This document shows, in pieces, positions 51,312 through 63,803 of a stretch of 64,000 bases of DNA. This DNA is from Stictocephala bisonia. Its lineage: Eukaryota; Arthropoda; Insecta; Hemiptera; Membracidae. The stretch's first letter is position 1; the number at the start of each line of letters is the position of its first letter. Both the position numbers and the translations under genes were made by a program. The notes beneath the pieces are model-generated. The model saw only the letters and a list, made by a program, of their open reading frames with translations. It was not told the origin of the DNA and searched no databases. The stretch spans positions 307,146 to 371,145 of the forward strand of contig JAQJVL010000799.1 of the NCBI GenBank assembly GCA_035578905.1, read 5' to 3'.

Positions 51312-52962
51312 TGTGAGGCGGAAAGTGAAAAGGGACCTCTCGTCAGCAATTATTGATTCTGAGTTATTGGTATTTTTAAATTAAGCATAAAATTATGAAC
51401 AAGTTGGTGTAAATTTCACATCTCTATGATTTTTTCCTTTAAGTAATAAATGTTTAAAGTTTCACAAATTGTAAGCGGCATTTTGAGAAAAACTGGTTTT
51501 AAAACTTTAAACTCACATAGAACCCACGTTTTTTATTTAGGAAATATATCAAATATCAAAACAAAGCTGCACACTTCCTTTTTCAGAATAACAGTCGTAG
51601 TTGTTTAAAACACTGGCAGAATTCATTAAAATCTCGTTTTTAAAAGTAATGTAACATATAACTAAAATTTTTAAAAGGGATCTCTTGTCGGCCCCATGTT
51701 AATTCCCATAACAACAAGAGGCCCCTTTCCTCAGACAGGACATCAGTTACTTTTAAAGACGTTTTTATTACTTTTATCTAGTATAAATTTTTAAAATGAA
51801 ATCTTATCAATATCAAGTAAAACTGCGTCGATCTACTTGAGTACAATTCTAAAAGTGCTGCAGTCACAGCTGATTGGTAGTGAAACAGCTGTTTCAAATA
51901 CTGCCAAATACTACTTCAGAAAAGGTACCTATTATCACGATCGTTTTAAACACACAAGAAACTGTCCTGCATTTAGGCAACATTTGCCGCAATTCTCTAA
52001 ACTGACGCTATAAGTCAGGGGAGGCTAGTTTTTAAAGTAATATTTCTTTTCTAATGTGTTTTTGAAAAGGGAACTCTTGTCGGGACTATGTTATTTTGCC
52101 ATAACGACAAGAGATACCTTTTCTCAGGCCAAACACACAGGCCAGAAACTTAATAACTTCATGTTTGTGTAAACAAAACTTGAAAGTAGTGAATGGATTC
52201 ACTTTAAAAATTTTTAAATTAGTCATTTTGATAGCTCCAGACAACAATTAATACAATTAAGTTACTTTTATTAATCAGTCAATCTGTCCACACGAGAGAA
52301 CGTTTCAAATCAACAGATTTATCATCAGGTTATTTGTCTCTATTAAGTTGAACTTTATATCAAATAAGTGTCAAGTTCAACTTAATAGATACAAGCTGTT
52401 GATATGAAACACGTCGTCTAGTTCTTTCTTCTGGGCAGATTGACTGATAGTAAGTAGGCTAATTAAAATGTTTAAACAATATTGCATTTATATACAATAG
52501 TGTTTTTATATATTTAGTTCTTGAAATTTCCAGACCTACCTACATTTCATAAATGAAAATAAATGTTGGTGCTAAAAAAGATTCTGTTACCAGCTGATTA
52601 ATGTGCAGATAATATTTATTTAAGATAAAATAAATATTCAACCTTTATTTTTCTGGCAACTAAAGTAAAAATTAACAACTAATAGCATTAGACTAAGCCA
52701 CATCAAAAGCATGGCCGGGTTTACCTAGTTTAATGGAAATAAATATGATGCATTGCGAGATAGCATCTAAATAAATTTTATTCGATGTTTTAATAATTTG
52801 ACTCAACGTTATATACATCCGATACAGGCCTATTCTATATAAACCAGTTTGATAATCGATAAAAAACCGAATATCGATAATTTTAACCAAAATCGGTAGT
52901 TTTGTGAACATTTAACATTTTACTTTGTCGACAAGAGGTCCCTTTTCACTTTCCGCCTCACA
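51312..52962. mobile_element. TA-flanked element with long inverted ends and internal palindromic units
   Basis: The left end TGTGAGGCGGAAAGTGAAAA (51,312-51,331) continues GGGACCTCTCGTC, and the right end is its inverted copy (to 52,962), about 33 of 34 matching. TA borders both (51,310-51,311; 52,963-52,964). Inside, two 60 bp palindromes (51,673-51,733; 52,064-52,130) repeat the terminal motif GGGANCTCTTGTCG head to head. The right arm of the large inverted repeat (52,152-52,768) is also inside. No transposase frame. Confidence 0.75.
52152..52768 (-). repeat. right arm of the large inverted repeat (617 bp), with the mariner empty site
   Basis: It is the reverse complement of 47,495-48,535 without the mariner insertion. 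The sequence AATAGCATTAG at 52,681-52,691 is the unoccupied target site. The arm breaks off sharply at both ends, so the unit is probably a repeat family of about 617 bp present twice in opposite directions, or one segmental inverted duplication. Confidence 0.9.
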
Positions 52963-52966
52963 TATT

Positions 52967-53558
52967 TAGTTGATAGTTTGTCGTTATTCTGTGAGATTCA
53001 TTTTGAATTTCAAAAAATTAATTTGCACAGCTACTGTTACTTTTCCTCTAATAAAATTATTTTATTCAATTTTATTAAAATAAAGATAATAATTGACAGT
53101 AATTATATAAAAATTTGTACCGTAATAGTTTAAAATCTAATTGTTATTTAATACTCATGCAGTAAATCAGTGATTTTAAAGCCTAAACTTATGATGCACA
53201 TGCACACACACTTGCTGACAATTTCAATACCATATTTTTTAACATTTAATTAATTTTGTTAATGTTCGAAATTTTATCATAAAGGTATTTTTGGTAGGCC
53301 TAAATCATAATAATTTTTTTGGTAAGGAGTAGGCCAGTTAAGGAAAATTGCTTCATCCGAAAAATGTGTTAATCTCAAAAGAGTAAGGTCTCAATTAGGC
53401 CTATATATTATTTTTATAATCAAAATCGTTTGATGGTCAAAAAGCAACAATATACAATAGTTTAATAGGTTTTATAAAATTGTATATGATACCTAACTAA
53501 TGAACTTAAAAACAAAATTAATAATTTTTAAAGAAAAATTGGTTCATTGAAATATTTT
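52967..53558. other. no gene recognised
   Basis: Short AT-rich spacer between elements. Confidence 0.5.
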
Positions 53559-53559
53559 T

Positions 53560-53814
53560 TATTTATTCATAAGACACTGATCGTCAAGATATGGGCGAAT
53601 ATGGATTTAGAATGAGTGTTGATAAGCAAATGTAGTCACTGTTACAAACTAAGACCGACTATTCCTTAGAAAGTGTATTTTAATTAATAGCCCAATGACA
53701 AATTAACAGCCGGCGGGTATCAGACTTTCAAAATTTGTTGCAACTCTGATTAGGATCAAACTGAGAACTCTTAGCTTATGAAGCTGAGAATTAACTAACT
53801 ACACTACAGACCAA
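53560..53814 (-). mobile_element. tRNA-derived SINE, copy 1
   Basis: Minus-strand copy of the SINE at 54,392-54,662. Head (read from 53,814): TTGGTCTGTAGTGTAGTTAG with a decayed A box, then CAGTTTGATCCTAATC as B box. Body GGGCTATTAATT, AAGGAATAGTCGG, CATATTCGCCCATATC. Tail GAATAAATAAA. Confidence 0.85.
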
Positions 53815-54253
53815 TTATTTCAGTATCTCCCTCAGATACAGATGTGTACAGCACTGCAGGAACTGAATATGCAATAAGCTATGTTTAGTTTTGGAAAAAT
53901 TATTCCCACAAGCTTCCTTATAAATATTAGTATTATGTAGGCCTATAAATGAGGTTTTCCATGTAAGCAACCAACAAAATCACTCACACTCTAAAAGGCT
54001 TTATCTACCAATTTCTTAAAATTAGGATACTATTTTATTGCTGTTATGTCCTAATTGATAACTATTATAACCTTGGCTGTGTTATCTGTGTTATTAAAAT
54101 TTCTAAATGTTGGCGATACCTATTATTTTTTAATGTCAAAAGTTAATGTTTGCAAATGTTTAAACATTTCTGTTCCATAATTTTGAATTTTTAAACACTA
54201 CGGTATATAAAAAGTTGATGACATAATATCATGTACTTAATTATAATGTCTTA

Positions 54254-55437
54254 CGGAGGAACCTTTATAGCACAAAATCCTCGATAGCACAATTTTTTTT
54301 AAATCACTAAATGTTCCATAACACTAAATGTTAAAATAACCTTTAAAACATGAATGTTACGGACCAACTACCTCAATGTCCATACTACAAATTGGTCGGT
54401 AGCGTAGTTGGTTCAATCCCAGCTTCATGTGCTAAAGGTTCTCAGTTCGATCCCAATCAGAGTCAAATACATTTTGAGAAGGATCAGCTGATAATCACCG
54501 GCTGTTCATTTGTCATTGGGCTATTCATTAATGACACTTTCTAAGGAATAGTCGGCCTTAGTTTGTAACAATGACTACATTTGTTCATCTACACTCATCA
54601 CACTCATTCGAAATCCATATTCGCCCATATCTTGACGATCGGCGTCTTATGAATAAATAAATGACACAAATTTTATTCCATTTTCAAGACAACGAGAGCA
54701 CGAAATCCAAACCTCCATAGCAAGAACATCAATAGTCAAACACCTCTATAACATGAATTCGACCTCAATAAGACAAAGAATTGCCACGGTCAAAACCTCA
54801 GTAAGACGAAGGAATACTTCCATTTTATTCGTGTCAAACAGGAAGCCTGACTTCTGTTCGATGTGACTACTTAATAATACCGACCTGGAATTAAATGGTA
54901 CCTATGAGTGTAAATTTGTATCTGAGTTTACGTACAATAGTTGGTTTGTTGTGCAATGACGTTCAGTGCAATCTATTATGGTAAGCGTTTCTCAAAGGAA
55001 ATTAATTATTTTTGCACTTGCAACAATAAGCCTACATATTGATCATTTTAATCCATTACACATTTTCAATGTAGTAGGTACTTAACTGTTAAATTCTTCA
55101 TATGGATTTGTGTGTTTGTTTCATTTGTGTTTATTATCCCACCATAATATACTGTAATACTGCAGTAGTGTTACAATTCCAAATATGGCGTTTGTTTATT
55201 ACAGAACTATTGAATTATTTTTGTCCATTACAAAATTAATCAGCAGCCTACAGTAAATGAATTTAGTCAATTCAACGTAGGTACATAGTGCAGTAATTAA
55301 ACTAACAATAAACAATTAGTTTTATATAAAAACCAACTTCTATGTATACGACAAATTTTGCCCTCTCTACCACGAATACCTTGATGACATGAATATTATT
55401 CAATCACCTTCAGATTCGTGGTATCGAGGTTCCACTG
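54254..55437. mobile_element. pogo/Tigger-like element carrying a SINE
   Basis: The right end GGTATCGAGGTTCCACTG (to 55,437, then TA) is a canonical pogo/Tigger terminus. The left end CGGAGGAACCTTTATAGCAC (from 54,254 after TA) is a decayed inverted match. Interior phrases such as CCTCTATAACATGAA and CCTCAATAAGAC repeat the terminal theme, as in pogo subterminal repeats. No transposase seen. The SINE at 54,392-54,662 lies inside. Confidence 0.6.
54392..54662 (+). mobile_element. tRNA-derived SINE, copy 2, best preserved
   Basis: Head with Pol III A box TAGCGTAGTTGG (54,400-54,411) and B box GTTCGATCCC (54,445-54,454), both close to the tRNA consensus and 33 bases apart. The body is unrelated to tRNA and ends CTTGACGATCGGCGTCTTAT plus a GAATAAATAAATG tail. 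ACAAATT stands on both sides, a possible target duplication. About 270 bp. Likely mobilised by a LINE with a similar AATAAA-type tail. Confidence 0.88.
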
Positions 55438-55439
55438 TA

Positions 55440-56770
55440 TTTGTAGAGGCCTACTAACCCAGATTTGAATTTATACCATATCTTTCTCTTCTGAAGAATA
55501 ACTATACAATTGATAAGAACAGAATGCTATGTTACAGGCAAAACAACACTTTTAAATATCTTTTAGTTGAATCATAACTTTAAAATACCATGAATAAGAA
55601 GGGAACTAAGCTATCTGTACTATATAATCGCACAGTTCATAGTCATGAGAATAAATGGGCAACAATTAATTGCAGTATTAGTTTTGTCTTCTCACCCCAT
55701 AAATTGTTGTTATTAAAAAAAGAGGAAAAAACGTTAACTACATTTGGTATATGTCATAGTTTATTAATATAGATAGGATAAAACAGCAGACCTAGGATTG
55801 ATCTCTAGTAATATTACAATTATATTATTAAGATATTTAAGAGGAATGAAGAAAAGACATGTTTAGAGGAAGAGGAAACTTGGAGGGATAGACAAAATAG
55901 AGGAGGTTGTGTAGGTAGGATGACCCGTAAAATTGGAAACGTAAGAATTTGCATGTTTGATGTAATGATGTAGGGGCCTATGTACAGTTTTCAGGCCAAA
56001 GAGAAGAAAAACAAATTTGTACCCTTTTTCAGACCTATCAACTGTTAAGTTAACCCTGAACTGGTTTTGTTAAGTTAACCCTGAACTGGTAACAACCTAT
56101 TTTTGTCACTTATATGGTGATGTTGAGTGTGCCATACCCAGTAACGTTTTTATTGTTGTTTACAAATAGTTAAGGATATATATATATTAATTTCCTATGA
56201 ATTTGGGTAGGCCTACTACTGAAAAGGAAAAAGAAAATAAAATCAAAATTGTATTTAAAATTTAAAAATAACTATGTAAAAATGTCCGAGTCAAAAACAT
56301 AGCTGAATACTTTTCTTATATAGTTTTCCCTTTACAATTAAGATTGTTAAAAAACTGATTATTGTTGCCATAGATGTGTAGGTCTTAAAAAAAGGTAGGC
56401 CTATAGATAAAAAATTAAATCAAGCAGGTATTTATGCAGTTTCTTGCCACCACACAAATTTGGAACATTTTGCTTGAAATGGGTTTAAAATTGGCTGTAT
56501 TTTCATGAGATATGCTTTTTATTCCCAAAAATAACATATTTTACCGAAAAATTAAAAAAAAAACCAATGTCACAACTTTTAGTATTTTTGTCATATTTCC
56601 GTTAATTCAAATTGTATTTTAATCATCTCTTTTTTATTTTGATGGGATTTTTTACGCTGAATACAAATTTGAAAACTATTTTGGTCTATTACAACTATTT
56701 CCCAAAATATAACGGAAAAACTACTATTGTGGCGAATCGCAATTAGCGGCCATTATATACAACAACCTAA
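55440..56770. other. no gene recognised
   Basis: Non-coding. GTTAAGTTAACCCTGAACTG occurs twice in a row near 56,045-56,090. No exon found. Confidence 0.45.
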
Positions 56771-56774
56771 TTAA

Positions 56775-57628
56775 CCCATATTCCCGCCGGAATGACGGCC
56801 GGCTGGCCAACGTTTGAATTTAACGCAAATTACAAATTTTTGTTGAGAAAATAGACATTACAATAAGTTAGATTATGTCAGTACAAAATGCATTTTTCAA
56901 CCTGAAAAAATAATTTTACTACAAAACCAGTTATATATTTGTGTTCAGCAGAAAAAACACAAGAAATGAAAAAAAATTTATGAAAAAAGACGATTAAAAA
57001 AAGTAGTTTTTTTACAATCAGATAAAAAACTAGTTTGTAATTTTTCTGTAAAAAAACGAGTTTTTCGCAGATGAAATCAAGCTCCTCAAGAGATATAAAC
57101 TCCTATTTCACCACTTTTTCAACAAGAAATCGTATTGTCAGAGGTGGCAAGAAAGTGCATAATTACCATCATACATAGAATGTTTGGGAATCTTTAAATA
57201 TTGTCTTTTTTTGCTGTGTTTCCATTTGTCACTTTTCAGTTGTCACCATTAATTTGCTACATTCAGCACACAAACTTGCTTTACACTCCAAACAATAAGA
57301 TTGATTGCCGGATTTACAAAGGATTTGTTTTTCTTTATTTTCCCTTTGGACACAGCCCACATCTTTTTCTTTTTTTGTCATTTTGTAAAAAACAACTTTC
57401 ACAAAAATGTCACGTAATTGGTGACCCTGGTTCTTGGATACCCAAGTCGAGTTTCAATTTTCAACATATACAGAACAAAAGACTTTGAAAACCACTGACA
57501 GTTGCTCAGAATGCACTAACTTGAGAGTAGGCACTGAGAAGTGCGAGGGAAAAACTCAAAGCTGGTGGCAAACAGAACAAAATGAAAATTTCCTTGGGTC
57601 TCCCAGACCCAGGGTCACCAGGTAAGGG
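56775..57628. mobile_element. TTAA-flanked element (piggyBac-type), about 850 bp
   Basis: The left end TTAA-CCCATATTCCCG (56,771-56,786) and right end ACCAGGTAAGGG-TTAA (57,617-57,632) share only CCCNTA when inverted. Near the right end an inverted pair is built on GGTGACCCTGG and ACCCAAG (about 57,420-57,466 versus 57,578-57,624). The 95-codon plus frame at 57,201-57,488 runs through this structure and is not convincing. Confidence 0.45.
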
Positions 57629-57632
57629 TTAA

Positions 57633-60237
57633 GGTCTTGGTTAAGGCTAAAATAAAAAACTATAAACTATTCACCATATGCCTACAGTATCAAAAAAAAT
57701 AAAACAAATTACCAACTAAATTCTTAGGAAATAGGTTCTAAAACATGATTTAAAATATGGTGTCATTTAGATAATACCTGATTTATTAGCCTAGGCCTAG
57801 GTAGTTTATTGTTACAAGGGCCTATGGTTGTATTTCAAACTCAAGTAAAAGTTGTGTTAGTTAAGAGATACTAGAGACAATTGACAAGATGGGCATTAAA
57901 AAAAATTTTAAAAAATCAACATTCCCACAAGGTGATAGCTCTCAAGTTGAGATTATACTCTGAACAGAAACCCCAGGCCTATTCTAGGGCTTAGTCTTTA
58001 AATAGAATTGCTTACTATTAGAATTAAAATAGCAAAAGCAAAACCTGAGAATCTGAACTTAAAAAAACGAACTATCAATGAGATGAACATTTTCTTGATA
58101 TATCCACAAGTTATATAAAGACATTTAATGTAAAACTTAATAGACCTAACTCAAAAAGCTGTGCCTTCTTAAAGAAACCGAAACGTAAGAAAGGAAAAGA
58201 AAGTTAAAGCAATAGATCAACTGTAGAAATTAATTTTCTTACCAATTTTCAAACTAGACATCACTTAATCTTGTAACAGACATAGATATGAAATGATAAA
58301 TTCACTACACTAACTACAGAATTAATAAATGACGGGACCTAATAACGACACTGACCACTACACAATCACCGCCAATGCCATTGATATTGGATTCTCCAAA
58401 CTACAGTTCAGGTCTCCACCCACTATGGCCATGGAGTACTACAGATTTGATATAGTATTGATGAAGTTAGAAATAATTCTATATGACAACATTTATAAAT
58501 GTCTAACATACGTCAAATTAAAACCCTTTGAATGTTGATCAAGCATAAATTTACCATTATGCATATATTCTATATGGTATAATAGAAGATCTATGATATG
58601 ACATCCGCCTTTTCCACAACCATCTACTCTCCCTACCAACACTTGAGACTCGAGTTTGGTTGCTTACACAACCAGAAAATGTAATGAAATTGTTTTAAAA
58701 TTAGTATCAGCTAATCTTGCGATTACTGATGCCAATAACAAATAATTTGGATCACATTATAATAGTTAATTATATTACTATTAAAACAAAAAAAGTACCG
58801 GTTTAACACTCTTTCCATACAAATCTCATTTTTAAAAACTTCATTTAAAACTCGTTATTCCATATTAGTGAAACTTTAATGCGTAGTTAGATATGTTATC
58901 AATAGCATGTTTATCAATTTCCAAAATTTAATTGTGCTAAAGAAAAGTTCTAGAAGATATTGTAAAGCAACTTTTTCTAAGCAATGACTGATCGGACAAG
59001 GACAAGCTTGACATTATTGTAATATGTTAATTTCACGTATTTCGTTATGACCAAGGATAAAATTTTACAGGGTTATAATGGGTTAATGCAGGTTAATGCA
59101 GGATAACAGTCCATGCATGTTATAATGGGTTTTATTTGATAGTAAAGGGATGTGCACTCATCCGTAACCGTTACTCACGACAAGGAATTCAGCCCGCCGC
59201 TATATGCCAGGAATATGATGTTGCTGAATGAACAACCCTGGAAGGGCGAAATGTGTGGCTCACTGGTAATGCCATAAGTAACGTAAACGTCTTAACCCAC
59301 TTCCTCACTAACCCGTACTGTAACTCGGTACTACAGCCCTACTTAACACTTAATTAGTTTAGATATGTTATAATTAGGTAGCATAGATAAATAGCATAAT
59401 GTAAATTCAATATATTTGTCAATTTCCCTGTTATACGAAGCTGACAATTTTTTAACACTTGCATTTGGAGGTTCAAAACCCTCATGAAAAAAACTTAAGG
59501 AATTTGTTACAATATAGTTGGGATGTCAATAGAGGTATAGTTAATTAAAATATACTTATACTTAAAGTCCTCATTTGTTAAATGATGCAGTGCGCTGCCA
59601 GACTGCGGTGGCCACCGCAGCTCCATCGGACACATTATTCAAGGCTCAGCGAGCAGCACTTCAAAATGAAATAAAATTTGTTATAACAAACATGAAGCGT
59701 TGTAAATTATTTTCTAAAGTTTAATGTATTATGCAAATGAAGGTTTCCTTCGTACGATCCTTCATTGCTCAGAAAAAGTTGTTTAAAAAAATATACTAAT
59801 GCTTTTTTCCAATGAAATTGAAATTTTGAAACTTGAAAAAATATAGCCAACTACCTATTAAAGTTACACTAATATTGAACAAGGGGTTTCAGTAGACAAC
59901 CTTTTAAAGTAGAAATTTGTATGAAAAGAGTGAAAACACAGGAACTCTTTTGTTTTGTTTGAAATGCAAATAAGAATACTTGGCCCAAATAATTTGTTAT
60001 TTATATTTTTTTTAACGCAAGATGACTTGATACAAATTTTTAAACAAGTTTCACAGCACAGCCATTACTTTATGTGTTTAATTTGTGAATGCAACGAAAC
60101 TAGAGCCTCCAAACTTTTGTTATGGAGAATATAAACCCGATATATTTAAGAAGGTTCGTTGATATGGATCTACATTATGAGACCAGTTAAAGTATAAGCC
60201 CATCCATCTTACATACTGACTAACTTATTTTCCTCCT
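57633..60237. other. no gene recognised
   Basis: 2.6 kb of non-coding sequence. GGTTAATGCA is repeated near 59,080. No exon or element ends that I can support. Confidence 0.45.
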
Positions 60238-60239
60238 AC

Positions 60240-60450
60240 CAGTGGTTCTTGACCTAGTATAGTAAATTAAAACTTAAAATGTTTTACCATGTTTCCTCTG
60301 AAAGTAGAAATAAATATTTTGTACTTAATTTAATACTTGTTTTTTTTCATATGCTCAAACATGTCATGCAATTTATTATGTAATGCGAGGGTAAGGAAGG
60401 CTTTAATTTCAATGGGAGGAGGTTGGTACAGAAAAGTTTGGGAACCCCTG
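60240..60450. mobile_element. possible small hAT MITE
   Basis: The left end CAGTGGTTCTTGACC and right end GTTTGGGAACCCCTG (to 60,450) match the general CAGNGGTTCYCAAAC terminus of hAT elements when read inward. The bordering octamers do not match, so the call is tentative. Confidence 0.4.
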
Positions 60451-60454
60451 AACT

Positions 60455-61922
60455 AGACAACATGTTGTTACCCATACTGCTACAAACTCGATTATTTAAC
60501 AATTGTCAGTATACTTATGGTCAGTCGACAGAAGAGATAGTGACTTCCTAAGAAATAAGAGTTCTATACACTACAGTTAAATTATCGAATAATGATAACT
60601 TGACATTGGACAACTGGAAGGCTGCATAAATATTTGTTTATCCACTGGTCCGCCATCCTCTCATTTTCACACGTTTCTTTTCGCTTGAAGTTCATTCATT
60701 TTTGGCAGTCTGTTATTCTTAGCTTGACGACAATGTGCAATCAGACGAATTATTATGTATAGGAAGGATATCCGAAATATATTTTTCTTTGGGCATTGTT
60801 GGAGGAGAACCGAACAGGACAGCCACTTTAACACGGAGCTCCGTTTTATGTTTAACGATCGCCCTCGCTTTCGCTCACCGAGACCCTTCTTTGCTTCCTA
60901 CAAACATTTGGACCATACGAAGAGGAGACGTATGTTGGTGGAACAGTATCCTCCTGTTTTGACCAATCGATGATTTTTATTTGAGGAGATACCTATAATA
61001 AGGCATCATCACCAACCACATCAGTGAGAGTACAAGACCAGGGCTCTCTCACAAGTAGGCATTCTTAATAATCAGTTTCTCCTTAAAGACGTGGGGACTT
61101 TGCACCAGAACGCCCGGTCGGACCCTGGCAAGATTTTATTGAAGAACGTGGATTCCAACACAACACATGGATGAAATGGCCCGTAGGATCCTGCAACAGT
61201 GTTTCCAGGAAACTGTTTGTGGCCATCAGGAGGAAACTTTGATTGGAACAATATGATATAACCTTCATGTTTAATATACACGAATCCCTCCAGCGACTTC
61301 TGAACACATCACTTGGTGGCTGGACTTCTCTGTAATCTGCCCCTCTTTTTTCAGAAGAGACCATCTTTCGTCCTCAATGGTCTCGGACAGTCTCAAATCC
61401 TAGAATGTCTCTAGTATAGGTTAAAAATATTTTCCATCGCCGTCTTTGAAGGGTGGGATACGGCGATTGTGGCCCCTACTTCACTGGCATCCTCGGCTGT
61501 CATTTACCTGGAGGAATTACGGCCACCTCAGGCCAACAGGAAGCCACGTCCTTTCCAGGGTTAACCCAGGTATAGACCGCGCGGCGAAGGTCCGGCCTCG
61601 AGCCCGCCGAGCGGTGATAGGGAGGAGACGGGTGGAGGGCCCAATATGCCTGCAGCCCTGGAAACATTCGCTACAGTCAGACTTTCCCACGCTTGCTTCT
61701 AAAATAAGTTACGTTAATTGTTACCTACGGATGCACATTCAGTACGTTTCCAGACTGCTTGCGATATATTTGCTTGTGGTTTAGCGTGTTAGGAATGTTT
61801 ACTCAAGTGTACGATAAACAATTATTTAGTTGGTTATATGTTTGTTTTTATCTAACTACTGTAGTGTAATAAGTCAGTTTGTGTGTTTTTTTTTTTTTTT
61901 TTTTATATATATCCTTAAGTGT
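60455..61922. other. unassigned GC-richer block
   Basis: Between about 60,730 and 61,700 the sequence is much richer in G+C than its surroundings and has overlapping frames of 70-112 codons on both strands (for example 60,755-60,973 plus, arginine-rich, and 61,446-61,784 plus). I recognise no domain. It could be a decayed retroelement coding region or a promoter-proximal exon. A poly-T tract (about 61,887-61,906) ends it. Confidence 0.35.
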
Positions 61923-61927
61923 GTTAA

Positions 61928-62338
61928 GAGTCTGCAGAGCCATACCGGTTTAATTCTCATAAAAACAACGTTATTTTGAATCCATATTTTTATCATTATT
62001 TATTTACCAAACGTTGTGTATGAGGTGTCATTTAAAATGCTATCATATTGCGCATTGGGTTTGCTTTTGATATTATGAATACATACGCCTAGTTTTGAAA
62101 AATAGGTGAAAATAAAAACTTCAGACTAAATAATTTTTATATTTATTCTATTAAACTAATTATGAATCCACAAAGCAGTTCAACGAGTAATTTCACTCTT
62201 GATCAAATACAATTTGTTTGGAAAAGACCGTTTAAAAATAACTGTCAAATTTTGACACGCGTGATCATTTGTTCGGTTCGGAAAAAACATCGTTCTAATA
62301 AGATTTAAACCAACATGGCCGACAGCCTCTGCAGACTC
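61928..62338. mobile_element. TTAA-flanked MITE with perfect 12 bp inverted ends, 411 bp
   Basis: TTAA-GAGTCTGCAGAG (61,924-61,939) and CTCTGCAGACTC-TTAA (62,327-62,342) are perfectly inverted, with TTAA on both sides. This is a clean piggyBac-type insertion without coding sequence. Confidence 0.82.
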
Positions 62339-62406
62339 TTAAGGTTGTAAAATTGGTGAATGTAGATCCTAAATGTTTTATTCTTTTAGTGGTTCCTGAC
62401 TCAACT

Positions 62407-62792
62407 ATGGCTCGCTTTATTCCTAAAGTACCCCAAGGAAAAACTACTAGAAGTCAGGGTAGGGAAATTATTTGGAGAGTAAGTGAGTTCATGGTGAATG
62501 AGGCCAAATTAAGAGATGAACAACGAATCCCCGTAAAAAATCGTTAGAACGAACTGCAGTTGCATGTAGCATTTCAAAAACTCTTATAAAGGAAATTCGG
62601 CGTGAAAAGTGTTTATTGAACACTTCAGCGGAAGGAGAGTGTTCGTTCACAACTCCCAAAAAATACAACAGAAACACAACAGCGACAGAACTAGACGATT
62701 TCGACAAATGTGTCGTTAGAAAAACCGTCCATGAGTTTTATAAAACTGACGAGTCACTCCCAACTCGTCGTTTTTATTTTAAACCAATTTAA
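62407..62792 (+). pseudogene. N-terminal (helix-turn-helix) fragment of a DDE transposase-like protein
   Basis: From the ATG at 62,407 the first frame reads MARFIPKVPQGKTTRSQG and on to NEAKLRDEQRIPVKNR-stop (62,547). Shifting by one base just before, the next frame continues SLERTAVACSISKTLIKEI, then TTPKKYNR, ELDDFDKCVVRKTVHEFY and stops at 62,792. The order helix-turn-helix, TPxKK linker, LDDFDxxVxRxTVxEFY is what I recall from transposase-like proteins that are abundant in aphid and other insect genomes. The catalytic part does not follow. It begins 64 bases after the TTAA element. Confidence 0.55.
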
Positions 62793-62794
62793 AT

Positions 62795-63800
62795 AAAAAT
62801 TATATGTATTTTAGCGATACGGGAAATCACAGAATTATTTTTCTTAGTGACAGTAAGAAGTATATATTTCTTAGTTACTTAATATCAATTAAAGTTATTA
62901 ACTGATTTATATTTTTTTATGATATACTTAATTGTTGTTATTGATATACAACAATTTGTTTTAATTTGTTAACTTTCAAACTCTTAACCTATTTGATGTT
63001 TTTATTTTAAATACTGGTCTAATTATAAGAGATACCAAAATACAAATACTCCGTAAACGCGTAAACAATCACCCTTTACGATCTGTCTTTGACCGCCTCG
63101 CTCAGAGTCGATGTTTTTATATGACTAGTAGGCCAGCCAAGAGGCCGGACCTTCAGCGCGCGTACTGTACCTGCAGTACCTGCAGAGAAGAGGCCACAAC
63201 CAGCTGCCCTTTTTCAGTTCTGTAATGTTATTATACTTCTTACACTCCTCTGTCAAGTATTAAAAGCCACCATCATTTTCCCCATCCACTTATAATTAAT
63301 TGCTATTAGACTGTGCTTGGCTCTCCTCTGTTCTGCTATAGTGGGCCACTGCCAAAATGTTCGAATAAATGCTCTCTGTCCAGTATTACAGACTATTAAC
63401 AACCAGCAATATTATTTTTTTTTTTTTTTTGTTATCTGAATAATTGCTACAAGCTTCCACAGAATTTTAATTGATTAAAAGCCAAAACACTATTACGTTT
63501 TTAAAGTTATGTCTAATAGTTAGACCCAACTAGGCCATTCTTTTAGAATTCTTATCTGTTATTGTGACTATTCCCTTTACAATTGATGTCAGTACCAATT
63601 CTAGTGAAACAGCCTCCATCGAACTCTTTCCCTGACCTTCATGATAATAATGATTTCTCTTTTATTTTGTATAAGTATTTTACTGTGTGTTTATCTGAAG
63701 TTACATTTATTTTATTTTTTATGATGTATAACTTTAGGTTTTTAACAATATAATTACTATTACGACAATGGTTAATTTACATCTAAAGACCTATAACTAA
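62795..63800. other. no gene recognised
   Basis: AT-rich non-coding sequence with a poly-T tract near 63,415-63,430. Confidence 0.45.
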
Positions 63801-63803
63801 TGT

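Noticed and set aside
53558..54662. the two inverted SINE copies as ends of one composite element
   Set aside because: Each has its own head, body and tail, and the plus copy has its own possible target duplication; two independent insertions are simpler.
57201..57488. 95-codon plus-strand frame rich in Phe and Leu
   Set aside because: Looks like a membrane protein only because of T-rich DNA; it overlaps the inverted structure of a TTAA element.
59040..59350. repeated GGTTAATGCA and scattered TTAA sites as element ends
   Set aside because: No inverted partner of useful length was found on the other side.
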